A DNA stretch of 64,000 bases from Facklamia lactis (GCF_015863205.1 NZ_JACBXQ010000005.1:1-64000); one strand, 5' to 3'. Counted from the first letter of the stretch, positions 15,827 to 25,260 are shown. The notes: a model not told the origin generated them from the letters alone. A program made the numbers and translations.

Positions 15827-16304
15827 TTGTCCCTCCGATCGCCACGGTTTCAATAAAATCAGCCTCTTGCTTCCGCAAAGACAATTGATAGCCTCGTACT
15901 CTCACTTCCAAAGGGTCGCCTAAGGGGGCAATTTTTAAAACTCGAATCTTCGCATTCTTGGTAATCCCCATATCCATCAACCTTTTACGCAAAAGGGGTT
16001 CCCCCTTTACATTAGCAATCCTCACGGTTTCCCCAATTACAACTTGGCTTAAGGGCACAAGAGCAGATGCTTCAAAGGCCACTCTCTCTACCTGAATCGC
16101 TTGGGTATATTCCTTAGAGAGACCCAAACGACTTCCTTTCACCCCTACAATCATTTCCTCTTGATAGGTAGCAACTACCTCCACAGTCGCCCCTACCACT
16201 AAACCCAAACGATTCAAATGTTTACGGCCTTCTTCTGAAGTCGAAATCCCTTGAATTCTTCCTCGATCGCCCTTACGCAAGTAGTTCAAAGAAACTTCTT
16301 TCAC
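15816..16304 (-). CDS. feoA: ferrous iron transport protein A, tandem FeoA domains
   Basis: A 162-residue protein with two SH3-like FeoA domains: the first at ~residues 5-72 (LRKGDRGRIQGISTSEEGRKHLNRLGLVVGATVEVV), the second at ~82-155 (IGETVRIANVKGEPLLRKRLMDMGITKNAKIRVL). Ordinary FeoA has one domain of ~75-80 residues, so this is a natural duplication or fusion. FeoA binds FeoB on the cytosolic side and aids transport. The start is a GTG at 16304 with GGGGAGG eight bases upstream. First gene of the operon. Confidence 0.9.
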   Translation of the reverse strand: MKEVSLNYLRKGDRGRIQGISTSEEGRKHLNRLGLVVGATVEVVATYQEEMIVGVKGSRLGLSKEYTQAIQVERVAFEASALVPLSQVVIGETVRIANVKGEPLLRKRLMDMGITKNAKIRVLKIAPLGDPLEVRVRGYQLSLRKQEADFIETVAIGGTNDA

Positions 16305-16604
16305 GATGCAACCTCCCCTACTATTTGTTTATTATTTAACAAACTTTACGCAGAATCGACACCTCTTCAAGATTCGCTCGGCTCGCTTCCGCACTCTTAA
16401 TTGAAATATTCTTTGCTAGTTCAACATACCAATTAGACATAAACAAACAAAAATTTAATCGTCCAATTTTTAAGCAAAAGTTTGTATGCAACCATCAATC
16501 ACGTAAAGTTATTGTATCAATCCCTATTCCTTGATACAATGTTAACTACTAAACAAGTCTAATTGTGAGAGTGTCTATTCGAACCATTCTGAAAGGAGCC
16601 CACC
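16305..16604. other. divergent control region between feoA and the AraC gene
   Basis: This 300-base region holds the start signals for both directions. It contains a TTTGTT…AACAAA imperfect dyad near 16323-16342 next to feoA, and a perfect inverted repeat at 16511-16540 nearer the AraC gene. No small gene is supported. A Fur or DtxR box matching a known consensus was not found by eye. Confidence 0.5.
16511..16540. promoter_or_regulatory. perfect 10-bp inverted repeat, candidate operator
   Basis: ATTGTATCAA (16511-16520) and TTGATACAAT (16531-16540) are exact reverse complements separated by 10 bases, so the half-sites face the same side of the helix two turns apart. No T run follows, so it is not a terminator. 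It sits 65 bases before the AraC-type gene and ~210 bases before feoA and may serve either. Confidence 0.6.
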
Positions 16605-17597
16605 ATGATTCCGATTAAGCCCACCCACACCAGCTTAAATTGTGAGGATTGTCACTTATGCCAAAAATTTAATCCCATTGGCAAAACTTTCCTCATTGAC
16701 CAAGAAGACTACCAAGGAAACCTTTGGCATTATGAGACTGACTCCTTCTCCCTCACCATTCATGATCTCTTCATCAAAGAGAATATTGTCTTTAATTCCA
16801 TGACAGCTGATGTTGATTCAACCAGTATTGAATCAACTTACCTCTCATCTGCCAAGGGAGAATGGCTACAGCCCTACCAATCCATCGAGAGCAATTCGCT
16901 GTATATTCATCCCGCAAGTCGTCCTCTTCCTTCTTTTGTCTTACACCGGCAGGCGCTTTGGCTCAGTTTGAATATTCTCTTCAAAGAGCCTCTCATTGCA
17001 CAATATTGGGACCGCCCCTTAGAAGCTTTCGATCCGTCCCAACCCATTGTCAAAACCAACCCAGCCCTCGCTCAAAAAATTGGCTCGATCGCCCAAGAGA
17101 TGATTCATTGCAGTATGTGCCCCACTGCCAGTCACCTATTCTTTGAAGCGAAAAGTAAGGAATGGCTCAGCATCACCCTCCAAGCGCTCATGCAAGAACA
17201 AGAAGAAAAACCGCTTAAACACAACGATCGCGAAGCCATTGAGAAGGTCGCCGCCTACATCAACAACCATTACGCCAGTGAAATTCCCCAAAAACTCTTA
17301 GAAGACATTGCCTTGATGAGTGGTACCAAATTAAAAACAACATTCAAGAAGCACTTTCACATGTCTATTACCGAATACACCCAACGCAAGCGCATCAATA
17401 TTGCCGAAAACTTGCTGCTAACTACCGATATGGAAATCAAAGATATCGCAAAATCTGTTGGCTATCAATCGGCCAGCCGGTTGACTACCCTCTTCAAACG
17501 CTACAAGGGAATTCATTCAAAAGACGTGCGCAAGATTGCCCAAACCAATGAAGCGCCTGTCCACCAATGTCCTAAAGCTAGCCAACAAATTCAATAA
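16605..17597 (+). CDS. AraC-family regulator with cysteine motifs, divergent from feo
   Basis: A 330-residue protein. The C-terminal ~100 residues (from ~215) form the double AraC helix-turn-helix: LEDIALMSGTKLKTTFKKHFHMSITEYTQRKRI and MEIKDIAKSVGYQSASRLTTLFKRYKG. The N-terminal sensor part resembles no sugar-binding cupin I know. It has CxxCxxC at residues 13-19 (NCEDCHLC), a second CxxC (HCSMCP, ~residue 170) and a terminal HQCP. These could bind iron or another metal, which would suit its divergent place beside feoAB. AAAGGAG precedes the ATG. Iron-responsive control is an inference; PchR/YbtA-like regulators are precedents. Confidence 0.75.
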   Translation: MIPIKPTHTSLNCEDCHLCQKFNPIGKTFLIDQEDYQGNLWHYETDSFSLTIHDLFIKENIVFNSMTADVDSTSIESTYLSSAKGEWLQPYQSIESNSLYIHPASRPLPSFVLHRQALWLSLNILFKEPLIAQYWDRPLEAFDPSQPIVKTNPALAQKIGSIAQEMIHCSMCPTASHLFFEAKSKEWLSITLQALMQEQEEKPLKHNDREAIEKVAAYINNHYASEIPQKLLEDIALMSGTKLKTTFKKHFHMSITEYTQRKRINIAENLLLTTDMEIKDIAKSVGYQSASRLTTLFKRYKGIHSKDVRKIAQTNEAPVHQCPKASQQIQ

Positions 17598-17666
17598 AAA
17601 GACACCCTCAGCCGTCTCCAGGTTCAGATTGAACTGACCTTGGCAGACAGGCAAAGGGTGTCTCTC
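17597..17666. terminator. bidirectional terminator between AraC gene and ABC importer
   Basis: Outer stem GACACCCT (17601-17608) / AGGGTGTC (17655-17662) with an inner imperfect stem. T's follow on the minus strand (TTTTT) and a TCTCTTCTT tract on the plus strand. Confidence 0.7.
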
Positions 17667-17684
17667 TTCTTACTGTCTATTCTT

Positions 17685-18413
17685 CTATAATACTTTATCC
17701 AAGAACTCTTTGGTTCGGGCTTCAGCTGGGTGGTCAAAGACTTGGTCAGGACTCGCGTCCTCGATCACATAACCTTCTTCCATAAAGATTACCCGATCAG
17801 AAACTTCCCGAGCAAAGCCCATTTCATGTGTCACGACCACCATGGTCATTCCATCGTTAGCTAGGTCTTGCATAACAGCCAAGACATCTCCAACCATCTC
17901 AGGGTCCAAGGCGGAAGTCGGTTCATCAAACAGCATAACATTTGGCTTCATGGCGAGGGCTCTCGCAATCGCCACCCGCTGCTTCTGGCCCCCTGATAGA
18001 GAAGCCGGATAAACATCCGCTTTTTCCGACATGCCAACGATTTCTAGGAGACGCTCAGCCTCTTGATCAGCTTCTTCCTGAGTCATCTTATTCAACTCTA
18101 CGGGTGCCATGGTAATATTCTGACGAATCGTTAAATGCGGAAAGAGGTTAAAATGTTGGAAAACCATTCCGATATGTTCCCGAGCTTTATTAATATCAAT
18201 ATCTGGTGAAGTGATATCCACCCCATCAATCACAACCGTTCCCCCATTAATCTTCTCTAGACGATTCAGACAACGCAGAAGGGTCGATTTCCCCGATCCG
18301 GATGGACCGATAATACAGACCACTTCACCTTTATTCACTGACATATCAATTGATTTCAACACTTGGTGCTTACCAAAAGACTTCTTTAAACCTTTTACTT
18401 CAATAATTGACAT
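17685..18413 (-). CDS. amino-acid ABC transporter ATPase (GlnQ-like)
   Basis: A 242-residue ABC ATPase of the polar amino acid group: Walker [10 protein letters not shown] (~residues 33-41), Q-loop [13 protein letters not shown], signature [16 protein letters not shown], Walker [15 protein letters not shown]-loop VVTHEMGFA. Its ATG overlaps the stop of the permease/binding-protein gene (TAATG at 18415-18411), so the two are made in step. It energises import of glutamine or a similar amino acid; the specificity is not readable from the ATPase. Confidence 0.95.
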   Translation of the reverse strand: MSIIEVKGLKKSFGKHQVLKSIDMSVNKGEVVCIIGPSGSGKSTLLRCLNRLEKINGGTVVIDGVDITSPDIDINKAREHIGMVFQHFNLFPHLTIRQNITMAPVELNKMTQEEADQEAERLLEIVGMSEKADVYPASLSGGQKQRVAIARALAMKPNVMLFDEPTSALDPEMVGDVLAVMQDLANDGMTMVVVTHEMGFAREVSDRVIFMEEGYVIEDASPDQVFDHPAEARTKEFLDKVL

Positions 18414-19867
18414 TAGACTCTCAACTCCTTCTCAAGTCGGTTCGATAATTTACTTAGAATGGTAATAATCACCACATAAATTATCCCGACAATTAGCCAC
18501 ATGGAACCTGATTGATAGGTTCTCGCAATAATAATTCGACCTGTTTGAGTCAGTTCGACTAGACCAATCACGGAGAGAACCGAAGTATCTTTCAGCGTGA
18601 TAATCAGCTGGTTAACAAACGAAGGGATCATGATTTTCAAGGCTTGGGGTAAGACAATTTTGCGGAGGGTCGTTTTACGAGTTAAACCTAAAGACCGACC
18701 GGCCTCCATCTGCCCCTTGGCAATCGATTGGATCCCTCCACGGACAATCTCTGCAATATAAGCCGCCGCATTTAAACCAAGGGTCAAGACCCCCGCCGTC
18801 ATGTTAGAGAATTTCATACCGGTCATTTGCGGAATCCCAAAGTAAATGAAGAAAGCTAAGACTAAAAGTGGCAACCCCCGCATAATATCAATATAAAAAC
18901 TGGAGATAGTTGATAGTAACTTATTACTGGACGAATTGAAGAGTCCTAGAATAATCCCCAAAATAAACGCAATCAGTAAAGATAAGATGGTCACGATAAC
19001 GGTTTTGCCTAGCCCTTTCATCAAGGCAGGAAAATTAGCAACAAATTGACCAATGAATGATTTATCCATGGCCTCAACTTCATCACCTACATAACGATTA
19101 ATAATCTCATCATACTGGCCTGACTCTTTCAACTTAGCCAAACCAGCGTTAAATTTCTCTAATAGTTCAGGATTCTGCCCTTTATTAACCGCAAAGCCTA
19201 AAGGCAATTGATCAATTTCTTCCCCAATTAACCTTAAATCAACAGCTCCGGTTTTTGCGGCATAGGCCATCACGGGATAGTCTTCAATGACAGCCTGACT
19301 ATTCCCTGCAATCACGTCTTGATACATATTGACCGAATCTTCAAAGGTCGTAATCTTATAACCATATTCTTCCTGTAAACGGTTGGCAATATCAGCCCCT
19401 TGTGAACCAATTTTGGTCGCCACCATTTGACCTTCCAAATCCTCTAAAGACTCAAACGAAGAATCCTTCTTAACCGCAAACATCGATCCCACTTCAAAAT
19501 AGGGATCAGAGAAATCAAAAGAGTTCTTCCGTTCATCGGTAATCCCCATGGCAGCGATCATTCCATCTGCCTGGTTACTCTCTAAAGCTTGTAAGCCAGA
19601 AGAGAAAGGCATTAATTTGTATTCAATCTCAAAGCCCTCTTCTTCCGCAATCGCTTCAAGAATTTCGATATCAATCCCCACCAATTCACCCTTATTATCG
19701 GTAAATTCAAAAGGGGCATAATCTGAAGACGTAATGATCGAATACGTCTCTTGGTCACCTGACTCCGTCGCCTTTACCTGGAGACCAGTCAAAGAACCCA
19801 AAATTGAAAATAAAAACAGCAACATTATTAAACTTTTCTTCAAAAACCTCTTGTAGGTTATTTTCAT
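18413..19867 (-). CDS. fused substrate-binding protein and permease, amino-acid ABC importer
   Basis: A 484-residue fusion. A signal/anchor segment (residues ~10-30) leads to a periplasmic-type amino-acid binding domain (~40-260: [47 protein letters not shown]). Then comes the HisM/GlnP-type permease (~275-480) with the [24 protein letters not shown] coupling motif. Such SBD-permease fusions are common in Lactobacillales, where the binding domain is tethered outside the membrane. GGAG lies before the ATG. It pairs with the downstream ATPase gene as a complete importer for a polar amino acid. Confidence 0.93.
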   Translation of the reverse strand: MKITYKRFLKKSLIMLLFLFSILGSLTGLQVKATESGDQETYSIITSSDYAPFEFTDNKGELVGIDIEILEAIAEEEGFEIEYKLMPFSSGLQALESNQADGMIAAMGITDERKNSFDFSDPYFEVGSMFAVKKDSSFESLEDLEGQMVATKIGSQGADIANRLQEEYGYKITTFEDSVNMYQDVIAGNSQAVIEDYPVMAYAAKTGAVDLRLIGEEIDQLPLGFAVNKGQNPELLEKFNAGLAKLKESGQYDEIINRYVGDEVEAMDKSFIGQFVANFPALMKGLGKTVIVTILSLLIAFILGIILGLFNSSSNKLLSTISSFYIDIMRGLPLLVLAFFIYFGIPQMTGMKFSNMTAGVLTLGLNAAAYIAEIVRGGIQSIAKGQMEAGRSLGLTRKTTLRKIVLPQALKIMIPSFVNQLIITLKDTSVLSVIGLVELTQTGRIIIARTYQSGSMWLIVGIIYVVIITILSKLSNRLEKELRV

Positions 19868-20181
19868 AAATTCACTCCTTGCTTATAAATTATAAATATA
19901 AATTAAATTTCAAGCAAAAAGTTTGCATTGTCACAGTCGAATCCGACGAGCGAAAACAGCTCTTATGACTGCAGCAATAGGTTTTTATGAAAATAAATTT
20001 ATTTTTCAATCTTTTAAAATTTTAATTCTTAATTCTGGCATCCATTATATGGAAACGAGTCAGGTAAAATCGCTCAACACATTTGCGATGATCTCGCAAA
20101 GAAGAGGATGTGACATCCGTTATTTGTTTTTGAAAAAACGATCCATCCTCCGAACCTTTGCCTCGCAAGAGACCGCCCTAC

Positions 20182-20222
20182 AAAAGAGTTGGCCAGTTCT
20201 TCAACTGGCCAACTCTTTTTTC
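20182..20222. terminator. strong bidirectional terminator
   Basis: Perfect 17-bp stem (AAAAGAGTTGGCCAGTT at 20182-20198 with its complement at 20203-20219), tetraloop CTTC, T run on both strands. The nearest transcript to end here is the fructose-type operon, whose last stop is 250 bases away. Confidence 0.85.
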
Positions 20223-20238
20223 GGTCTAGCTCTACTAG

Positions 20239-20272
20239 GCCTTGTCTAAGCAACAAGTTGCTAAAACAAGGC
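20239..20272. repeat. second hairpin beside the terminator
   Basis: GCCTTGT (20239-20245) pairs with ACAAGGC (20266-20272), and inside them AGCAAC pairs with GTTGCT. There is no T run, so this is not a terminator by itself. Together with the adjacent stem it would give a stable two-hairpin RNA. Confidence 0.5.
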
Positions 20273-20471
20273 AAGCTACGTAGATCTTCTTTCGTCTTGC
20301 GAGTGTAAAAATTCGAAGAACGTTTTTCATAAACACCACGACTCTTTTCTCAGTATTCATTCGCAATGATTAAAATGATGAAAGAAATAATAAACTCCTA
20401 TCACAGCCTCTTATCTAATGACTTCTTAACTAAGAATATCCAAACTTCTTCTAGAAAGTTGAATTTAACTA

Positions 20472-21455
20472 TTATTCTAAAGATTGTAATCTTTGAGAAA
20501 CAGGTGAAGCAGTCTGAGAAATCACTTCATTCAAGCTTAAAAGGTTTTTCTTACCTTTTTCTCCCATCCACTGCTTAGCCTGATGTTCTCCTTCATTAGC
20601 ATACACTCTGACACCCTCTGCCCAAGTTGCACGTCCACATAGTACGCCATTAAATTCAGAACCCGCACTTTTAGCAAATAATAAAGTCTCCTGAAACATT
20701 TCAGGACTCACACCTGCGCTAAGAAAAATAAAGGGTAAATTTGTACATTTACTCTGTTCAATAAATAATTGAGCTGCTTCTTGTTGCGTATATACACTTT
20801 CCTGCCCATAGCCTTCAACATAATTCATATTAACGGGAATTTCTACCTTCAATACATCAATATTATAGCGATCATCAGAAAACTCCTTCATAGCATCAAT
20901 GACTTTTTGTGGCTTAACCTTTGCAAATTCTTTTGACTTATTATCTGATATCTCCTGGTCAAAGGTTAAGATTTCCAAAAAGAAAGGTATGTTTTCGGCA
21001 ATACATTCTGAACCAATTCGCTCAATTATAATTTTCTTTAATCGGTTAATTTCTATTTGGTCAGCATCATAATAGATTAAAAATTTACAAGCATCTGCTC
21101 CTGCCTCTTTTAATCTTTTAACAGACCACTCATCAAGCAAATCTGGCATTTTTCCTAAATCATTACTGTCATAACCCGTCTTTTCATATGCAAGCAGTAA
21201 ACCACAGTTCGCATCTTTATTATCAGCTGCAGGAATACCATATTCAGGATCTAATAAAATGGAAGAGGCATAAGGAGTAAGCTTTTCTGAAACAATTGTT
21301 TTAAAATCAATCATATCACGATCAGACGGCTCTTTATATGATTTCATCATACGTTTTAAAGCCCCTCGCTGATCAATCGCTAGAGCCCCAATGATCCCTT
21401 GATCATTCAATAACTTTTCAACATGTTTCCACTTTTCTTTATTGATTTTTTTCAT
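20472..21455 (-). CDS. lacD: tagatose-1,6-bisphosphate aldolase
   Basis: A 327-residue class I aldolase of the LacD family, close to the usual length (~326). Visible: [17 protein letters not shown] near the start, [12 protein letters not shown], and [10 protein letters not shown] with the probable Schiff-base Lys. [14 protein letters not shown] and [13 protein letters not shown] follow. It cleaves tagatose-1,6-bisphosphate (and accepts related ketose bisphosphates) to two triose phosphates. It is the last gene of the operon after kinase, IIBC and IIA, and so completes the route from imported ketose to glycolysis. Confidence 0.92.
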   Translation of the reverse strand: MKKINKEKWKHVEKLLNDQGIIGALAIDQRGALKRMMKSYKEPSDRDMIDFKTIVSEKLTPYASSILLDPEYGIPAADNKDANCGLLLAYEKTGYDSNDLGKMPDLLDEWSVKRLKEAGADACKFLIYYDADQIEINRLKKIIIERIGSECIAENIPFFLEILTFDQEISDNKSKEFAKVKPQKVIDAMKEFSDDRYNIDVLKVEIPVNMNYVEGYGQESVYTQQEAAQLFIEQSKCTNLPFIFLSAGVSPEMFQETLLFAKSAGSEFNGVLCGRATWAEGVRVYANEGEHQAKQWMGEKGKKNLLSLNEVISQTASPVSQRLQSLE

Positions 21456-21456
21456 A

Positions 21457-21912
21457 CTATGCTTCCTCTAATTTAGAATTTAAAAACTCTGCAATAGCAT
21501 TTTCTGACTGACTCTCTTTTATATAGTTCACAACATCCTGATGCATCAATAAACGAGCCAATTTTGATAAAATTTTTAAATGAGTGGTTCCTGATTCTTC
21601 CGACGGTACCATTAAGGCAATAATCACCTCTACTGGCAATCCATCCATACTTGCCCAATCTAATCCTGAGTCTAATTTAACGATCATTAAACTAGCGGCA
21701 TTAATTGTTTCATGCTTAGCATGCGGAATCGCAAAACCATCCATCATCCCAGTAGAACCTTCTTCTTCTCTTTGAATGAAAGAACTTAATAATGAATCCT
21801 GATCTTTTGCGATGTTATTTTTTACCGCTTGTATTGCGATAAAGTTTAATGCTTCATTTTGATTCAGAAATTTTTGGTTTAAATATACCAATTCTGGCTT
21901 AATGAAATTCAT
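21457..21912 (-). CDS. PTS fructose-type IIA
   Basis: A 151-residue IIA of the fructose/mannitol family. [20 protein letters not shown] carries the phosphorylated His, and [27 protein letters not shown] is the standard following block. ATG 21912 follows GGAGAGG; the upstream GTG in frame is too close to that site. It accepts phosphate from HPr and passes it to the IIB domain of the 21938-23350 protein. One base separates it from lacD. Confidence 0.9.
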   Translation of the reverse strand: MNFIKPELVYLNQKFLNQNEALNFIAIQAVKNNIAKDQDSLLSSFIQREEEGSTGMMDGFAIPHAKHETINAASLMIVKLDSGLDWASMDGLPVEVIIALMVPSEESGTTHLKILSKLARLLMHQDVVNYIKESQSENAIAEFLNSKLEEA

Positions 21913-21937
21913 ATGCACCTCTCCTTAACCATTCTAT

Positions 21938-23350
21938 TTATTTTGCATTATCTTTTTGAAATTGATTTTTTTGTATAAATCCTAGAATAATACCACCAAT
22001 AATTGATCCAATTAAGATAGCTAAAACCCACTGTATTTTCCCTTCAACAACCGGTAATACAAGAAATCCCCCATGAGGAGCCGGAACTTTAACTTTAAAC
22101 AAGTAGGTCATGACTGCTGCAATGGATGAGCCCAGCATCATCGTCGGAAGGACACGCAAGGGATCTTTAGCAGCAAACGGTATGGCACCTTCTGTAATAT
22201 GTGTCGATCCTAAAATAAAATTAACGAGTCCGGCATTACGATCGTTTCTAGAAAAATATTTCCCAAAAAATAATGTCGCAAACCCAGTAATCAACGGGGG
22301 AGCAATACACGCTGCTGAAACTCCTGCCATAAACGTTGCGTTACCCTGTGCTAATAACGCTGTTCCGGTTACATAAGCAGCCTTATTAACAGGACCTCCC
22401 ATATCAAATGCGGACATACAACCGACAATAATCCCTAATAATAGCGGATTAGAATTTTCAAAACTAGCTAGAAAATCCATCATACCTTGATTAATCGCAT
22501 TCATTGGACCGGAAAGTAAAGACATGCTTATCCCCACAATTGCTACACCAAAAACTGGGTAGAGAAAAATGGCTTTTAATCCATCTAAAGATTTTGGTAA
22601 TTTTTGAAACACTTTTTGAAGCAATAAAATAACATATCCTGCAAGGAATCCCGCAAGAATACCTCCTAAAAATCCAGTACCTCCATTATTAGCAACTACC
22701 CCTCCTACAAATCCAGCAACCAATCCAGATCGTTTAGCTATACTTTCCGCAATAAAAGCGGCGAGTATGGGAACCATGAGCCCCATCGCAGTCCCTCCAA
22801 TGTCTTTTAACATTGCAGCCATTGGATTGTATTGTGCATGCTCAGGATCAAATGAGAACACTCCCCAAACAGCAAAAGATATTGCCACAAGAACTCCTCC
22901 AGCTACAACAAATGGAAGCATATGAGAAACACCGTTCATTAAATGCTTATAAATATTATGTCCCAGAGAAGTCCGATCATCATGATCATCTTGTATAGGT
23001 TCAACTTTCGATTCTGAGTTTTCACCTTTATAAATCTTTCCTTTTCCACTTAGAGCATCTTCGATCAACTTATCTGCTTCTTTTATCCCTTTTCCAACAG
23101 AAACATCAATGACCCGCTTACCAGCAAATCGCTCAGCTTGAACATCCTTATCTGAAGCAATAATAATAGCCTCTGCTTCAGCAATTTCTTTTTCTGATAA
23201 TTCATTTTCAATCCCCACTTGACCATGAGTTTCTACTTTTATAGAGACACCTTTCGCATTTGCCGCTTGTTCAAGTGCCTCTTGAGCCATGTAAGTATGA
23301 GCAATACCAGTTGGACAACCTGTAGCTGCCACTATTTTATATTTTTCCAT
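21938..23350 (-). CDS. PTS fructose-type IIBC permease
   Basis: A 470-residue protein. An N-terminal IIB domain (KIVAATGCPTGIAHTYMAQEAL with phospho-Cys near residue 10) is joined by an acidic linker (~110-130) to a IIC domain with about nine membrane segments, including FDMGGPVNKAAY and STHITEGAIPFAAKDPLRVLP typical of the FruA family. ATG 23350 has AAGGAG at proper spacing; the ATG six bases upstream is too near. With the separate IIA it imports and phosphorylates a ketohexose, probably at C1. LacD and a PfkB kinase in the operon suggest tagatose or fructose. Confidence 0.9.
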   Translation of the reverse strand: MEKYKIVAATGCPTGIAHTYMAQEALEQAANAKGVSIKVETHGQVGIENELSEKEIAEAEAIIIASDKDVQAERFAGKRVIDVSVGKGIKEADKLIEDALSGKGKIYKGENSESKVEPIQDDHDDRTSLGHNIYKHLMNGVSHMLPFVVAGGVLVAISFAVWGVFSFDPEHAQYNPMAAMLKDIGGTAMGLMVPILAAFIAESIAKRSGLVAGFVGGVVANNGGTGFLGGILAGFLAGYVILLLQKVFQKLPKSLDGLKAIFLYPVFGVAIVGISMSLLSGPMNAINQGMMDFLASFENSNPLLLGIIVGCMSAFDMGGPVNKAAYVTGTALLAQGNATFMAGVSAACIAPPLITGFATLFFGKYFSRNDRNAGLVNFILGSTHITEGAIPFAAKDPLRVLPTMMLGSSIAAVMTYLFKVKVPAPHGGFLVLPVVEGKIQWVLAILIGSIIGGIILGFIQKNQFQKDNAK

Positions 23351-23362
23351 TTTCATTTCTCC

Positions 23363-24280
23363 TTATTTTATTTTGATCTGTTTCTTTAACTCTTCCACAT
23401 CTGAAAAATCTGTCAAACCTTGTCTGAACGCCGTTGAACTTCCAGCTGCAATTGATTCTCTTAAAGCGTCTTTAAGCGACTTATGACTTAAATAATTTGC
23501 CAAAAAAGTAGCCAATAATGTGTCGCCAGAACAAGCAGTGTTTATCACCTTCCCTTTCGGAGAATTTCCGAATAACGTTTTTTCTTTACTTGCATATACA
23601 CAACCTTTAGCACCCAATGATAATAGAACGTGTTGTGCTCCCAATTCTGCTAATTTTTGTGCCTGTTGTCTCGCATCATCGATACTTCCAATTGCTTTCC
23701 CTAACCATTCATATATTTCTTCTTCATTTGGCTTCACTAAAAACGGCTTAAAAGGTAAAGTCTCAATAACCTCTGCCGAACTATTATCAATAATCAAATT
23801 AATATTTCTTTGATAACAAATTTCACTAATTTCAATCAAAAGACTTGGCTTTACACCTCTAGGAAAACTGCCTGACAAACATAAATACGAACCCGGTTCA
23901 ATTTGTTCAATCTGTTCTAATAATGATCTAATTGCTTTTTGAGGTACAAAAGGTCCTTTATTAACTAATTTATATTCTTTGCCTTCATTATTAACTTTAG
24001 TGAATACATTTATGCGAGTATTACCAGGAACTTCGATAAAATTAGATTGAATCCCTTCTTGGTTAATTTCGTCCTCTATAAACTGCCCTGTAAAGCCGGC
24101 TTTAAAACCTAAAGCTGTTGACTGATAACCTAATTTGTTTAATACCAAAGAAACATTAATTCCTTTTCCATTCGCTTGAATATCATCATCAATCGTTCGA
24201 TTTACTTTTAAGGGAACCATTTCATCCGTCTCGATAAACAGATCTATAGCTAAATTTAATGTGCAAGTATATATTTTCAC
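23363..24280 (-). CDS. PfkB-family sugar-phosphate kinase (FruK/LacC-like)
   Basis: A 305-residue PfkB kinase of the 1-phosphofructokinase / tagatose-6-phosphate kinase subgroup: YTCTLNLAIDLFIE start, GKGINVSLVLNKLG, GFTGQFI, GNTRINVF and SGSFPRG. In motif 2 the usual G-A-G-D anion hole reads ACSGD (INTACSGDTLLATF), keeping the catalytic Asp but changing the first Gly to Cys. The start is a GTG after GAGGAGG. First gene of the operon, it makes the bisphosphate that LacD cleaves. Confidence 0.88.
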   Translation of the reverse strand: MKIYTCTLNLAIDLFIETDEMVPLKVNRTIDDDIQANGKGINVSLVLNKLGYQSTALGFKAGFTGQFIEDEINQEGIQSNFIEVPGNTRINVFTKVNNEGKEYKLVNKGPFVPQKAIRSLLEQIEQIEPGSYLCLSGSFPRGVKPSLLIEISEICYQRNINLIIDNSSAEVIETLPFKPFLVKPNEEEIYEWLGKAIGSIDDARQQAQKLAELGAQHVLLSLGAKGCVYASKEKTLFGNSPKGKVINTACSGDTLLATFLANYLSHKSLKDALRESIAAGSSTAFRQGLTDFSDVEELKKQIKIK

Positions 24281-24320
24281 CCTGTCGCCTCCTCTGACTT
24301 TATTATCCTTTAAAATATGA

Positions 24321-24341
24321 TGAATATGTTTTCAACATTCA
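24321..24341. promoter_or_regulatory. dyad element upstream of the fructose/tagatose operon
   Basis: TGAATATGTT (24321-24330) and AACATTCA (24334-24341) form an imperfect dyad ~40 bases before the kinase gene. Its place suggests an operator for the divergent RpiR regulator or an activator. Confidence 0.4.
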
Positions 24342-24382
24342 AATAAAAGATAGAAAACTTTTACAATATTCTCTCAATAGAG

Positions 24383-24411
24383 TTAATATTACGAAATTTT
24401 ATTCGTATAAT
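24383..24411 (+). promoter_or_regulatory. RpiR gene promoter overlapping a dyad
   Basis: TATAAT (24406-24411) with a weak TTAATA 17 bases before it. The dyad ATTACGAA (24388-24395) / TTCGTATAAT (24402-24411) overlaps the -10, fitting autoregulation by RpiR. Transcription would begin only ~12 bases before the coding start. Confidence 0.5.
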
Positions 24412-24429
24412 ATGAATAGAGGTGATAGT

Positions 24430-25179
24430 ATGGATCATAATTTAAGTGAATCAGAAAAATATCTTTGGGATTTTATTCAAAAAAATATCAGTGAAATCTC
24501 TAATATTTCGATTGTAAAATTAAGTGAACAGGCAAATGTTTCGACTGCGACCATTGTTCGACTAATGAAAAAAAAGGGCTTTGAAGGCTTTACAGCTTTT
24601 AAACATCACTTAAAAGAAAAAGACAGCCAAAACATAAATTTCTCACTCCTTGATAAAGCAGATCATGGAATCCGTACCGCTATCTTAAAAAATGAACATG
24701 AAGTGATTAGAACCATCAATATGATCGAAATAGGAAATATAGAAGATGCCATACAAAAAATCAGCGTCGCTAAAAGAGTCATTATTTTTGCACGTGGATT
24801 TTCAGAATTAATCGCTCAAGAAATGATGATTAAATTCCAATTAACTGATAAATATTGCGAATTACACACTGATCCAGAAATTATCAAAAGTATCAGCAAA
24901 CGCATCACTTATGATGAAGTGGTCATTTTTGTATCCTTAAATGGTGAAACAGAAGAACTGGTAATTGCTGCAGAAAATTGTTACCGAAACGAAATAGGCA
25001 CGATCTTATTAACCGCAAACCGGACAGGTAGCATCATGAAATATATTGAAATACCCTTTATCGGCTTTAAATCTGAAGTTTCACTCTTCCCTGATTATGA
25101 AGTGAGGTCCCGTTTACCCTTATCAATCTTAGCTCGGATTTTACTCGATGCATATGTCTTAAGAACACAGAAACATTAG
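24430..25179 (+). CDS. RpiR-family regulator of the fructose/tagatose PTS operon
   Basis: A 249-residue protein with an N-terminal HTH_6 domain (~residues 5-75: LSESEKYLWDFIQKN…LSEQANVSTATIVRLMKKKGFEGFTAF) and a SIS sugar-phosphate isomerase-like domain (~110-235: AKRVIIFARGFSELIA; EVVIFVSLNGETEELV; ILLTANRTGSI). It should bind a sugar phosphate and control the divergent kinase-IIBC-IIA-aldolase operon. ATG 24430 follows AGAGGTGAT; an in-frame start 18 bases upstream is less well placed. Confidence 0.88.
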   Translation: MDHNLSESEKYLWDFIQKNISEISNISIVKLSEQANVSTATIVRLMKKKGFEGFTAFKHHLKEKDSQNINFSLLDKADHGIRTAILKNEHEVIRTINMIEIGNIEDAIQKISVAKRVIIFARGFSELIAQEMMIKFQLTDKYCELHTDPEIIKSISKRITYDEVVIFVSLNGETEELVIAAENCYRNEIGTILLTANRTGSIMKYIEIPFIGFKSEVSLFPDYEVRSRLPLSILARILLDAYVLRTQKH

Positions 25180-25217
25180 CAGGCTTCATTTATACTCACT
25201 AAATATAATGATCTGTA

Positions 25218-25260
25218 AATAAAACAAGACTAAGAATATTTTTCTTAGTCTTGTTTTATT
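25218..25260. terminator. bidirectional terminator between RpiR and CodB-like genes
   Basis: Perfect 19-bp stem (25218-25236 with 25242-25260) around a 5-nt loop; the ends AAT/ATT and internal T's serve both strands of this convergent pair. Confidence 0.85.

Larger units (their letters stand above)
19868..20471. other. 604-base gap with hairpins and a diverged inverted repeat
   Basis: No convincing gene was found. The A+T-rich left part must contain the ABC importer promoter. The right part has a very strong terminator at 20182-20222 and a second hairpin at 20239-20272. It also has two diverged copies in opposite orientation of a ~25-base motif ending CTCGCAAGA (plus strand 20147-20169; minus strand 20319-20296). 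The open frames across it have no ribosome binding site and are dominated by the hairpins. It may be a degraded element or encode a small RNA. Confidence 0.45.

Noticed and set aside
19923-20249. 108-codon open frame and the minus-strand frame opposite it
   Set aside because: No ribosome binding site, and the 3' half is the terminator hairpin itself.
20070-20280. T-box riboswitch upstream of the amino-acid ABC importer
   Set aside because: An AGGGCGG stretch on the minus strand recalls the T-box core, but the rest of the conserved motif and the specifier stem are missing.
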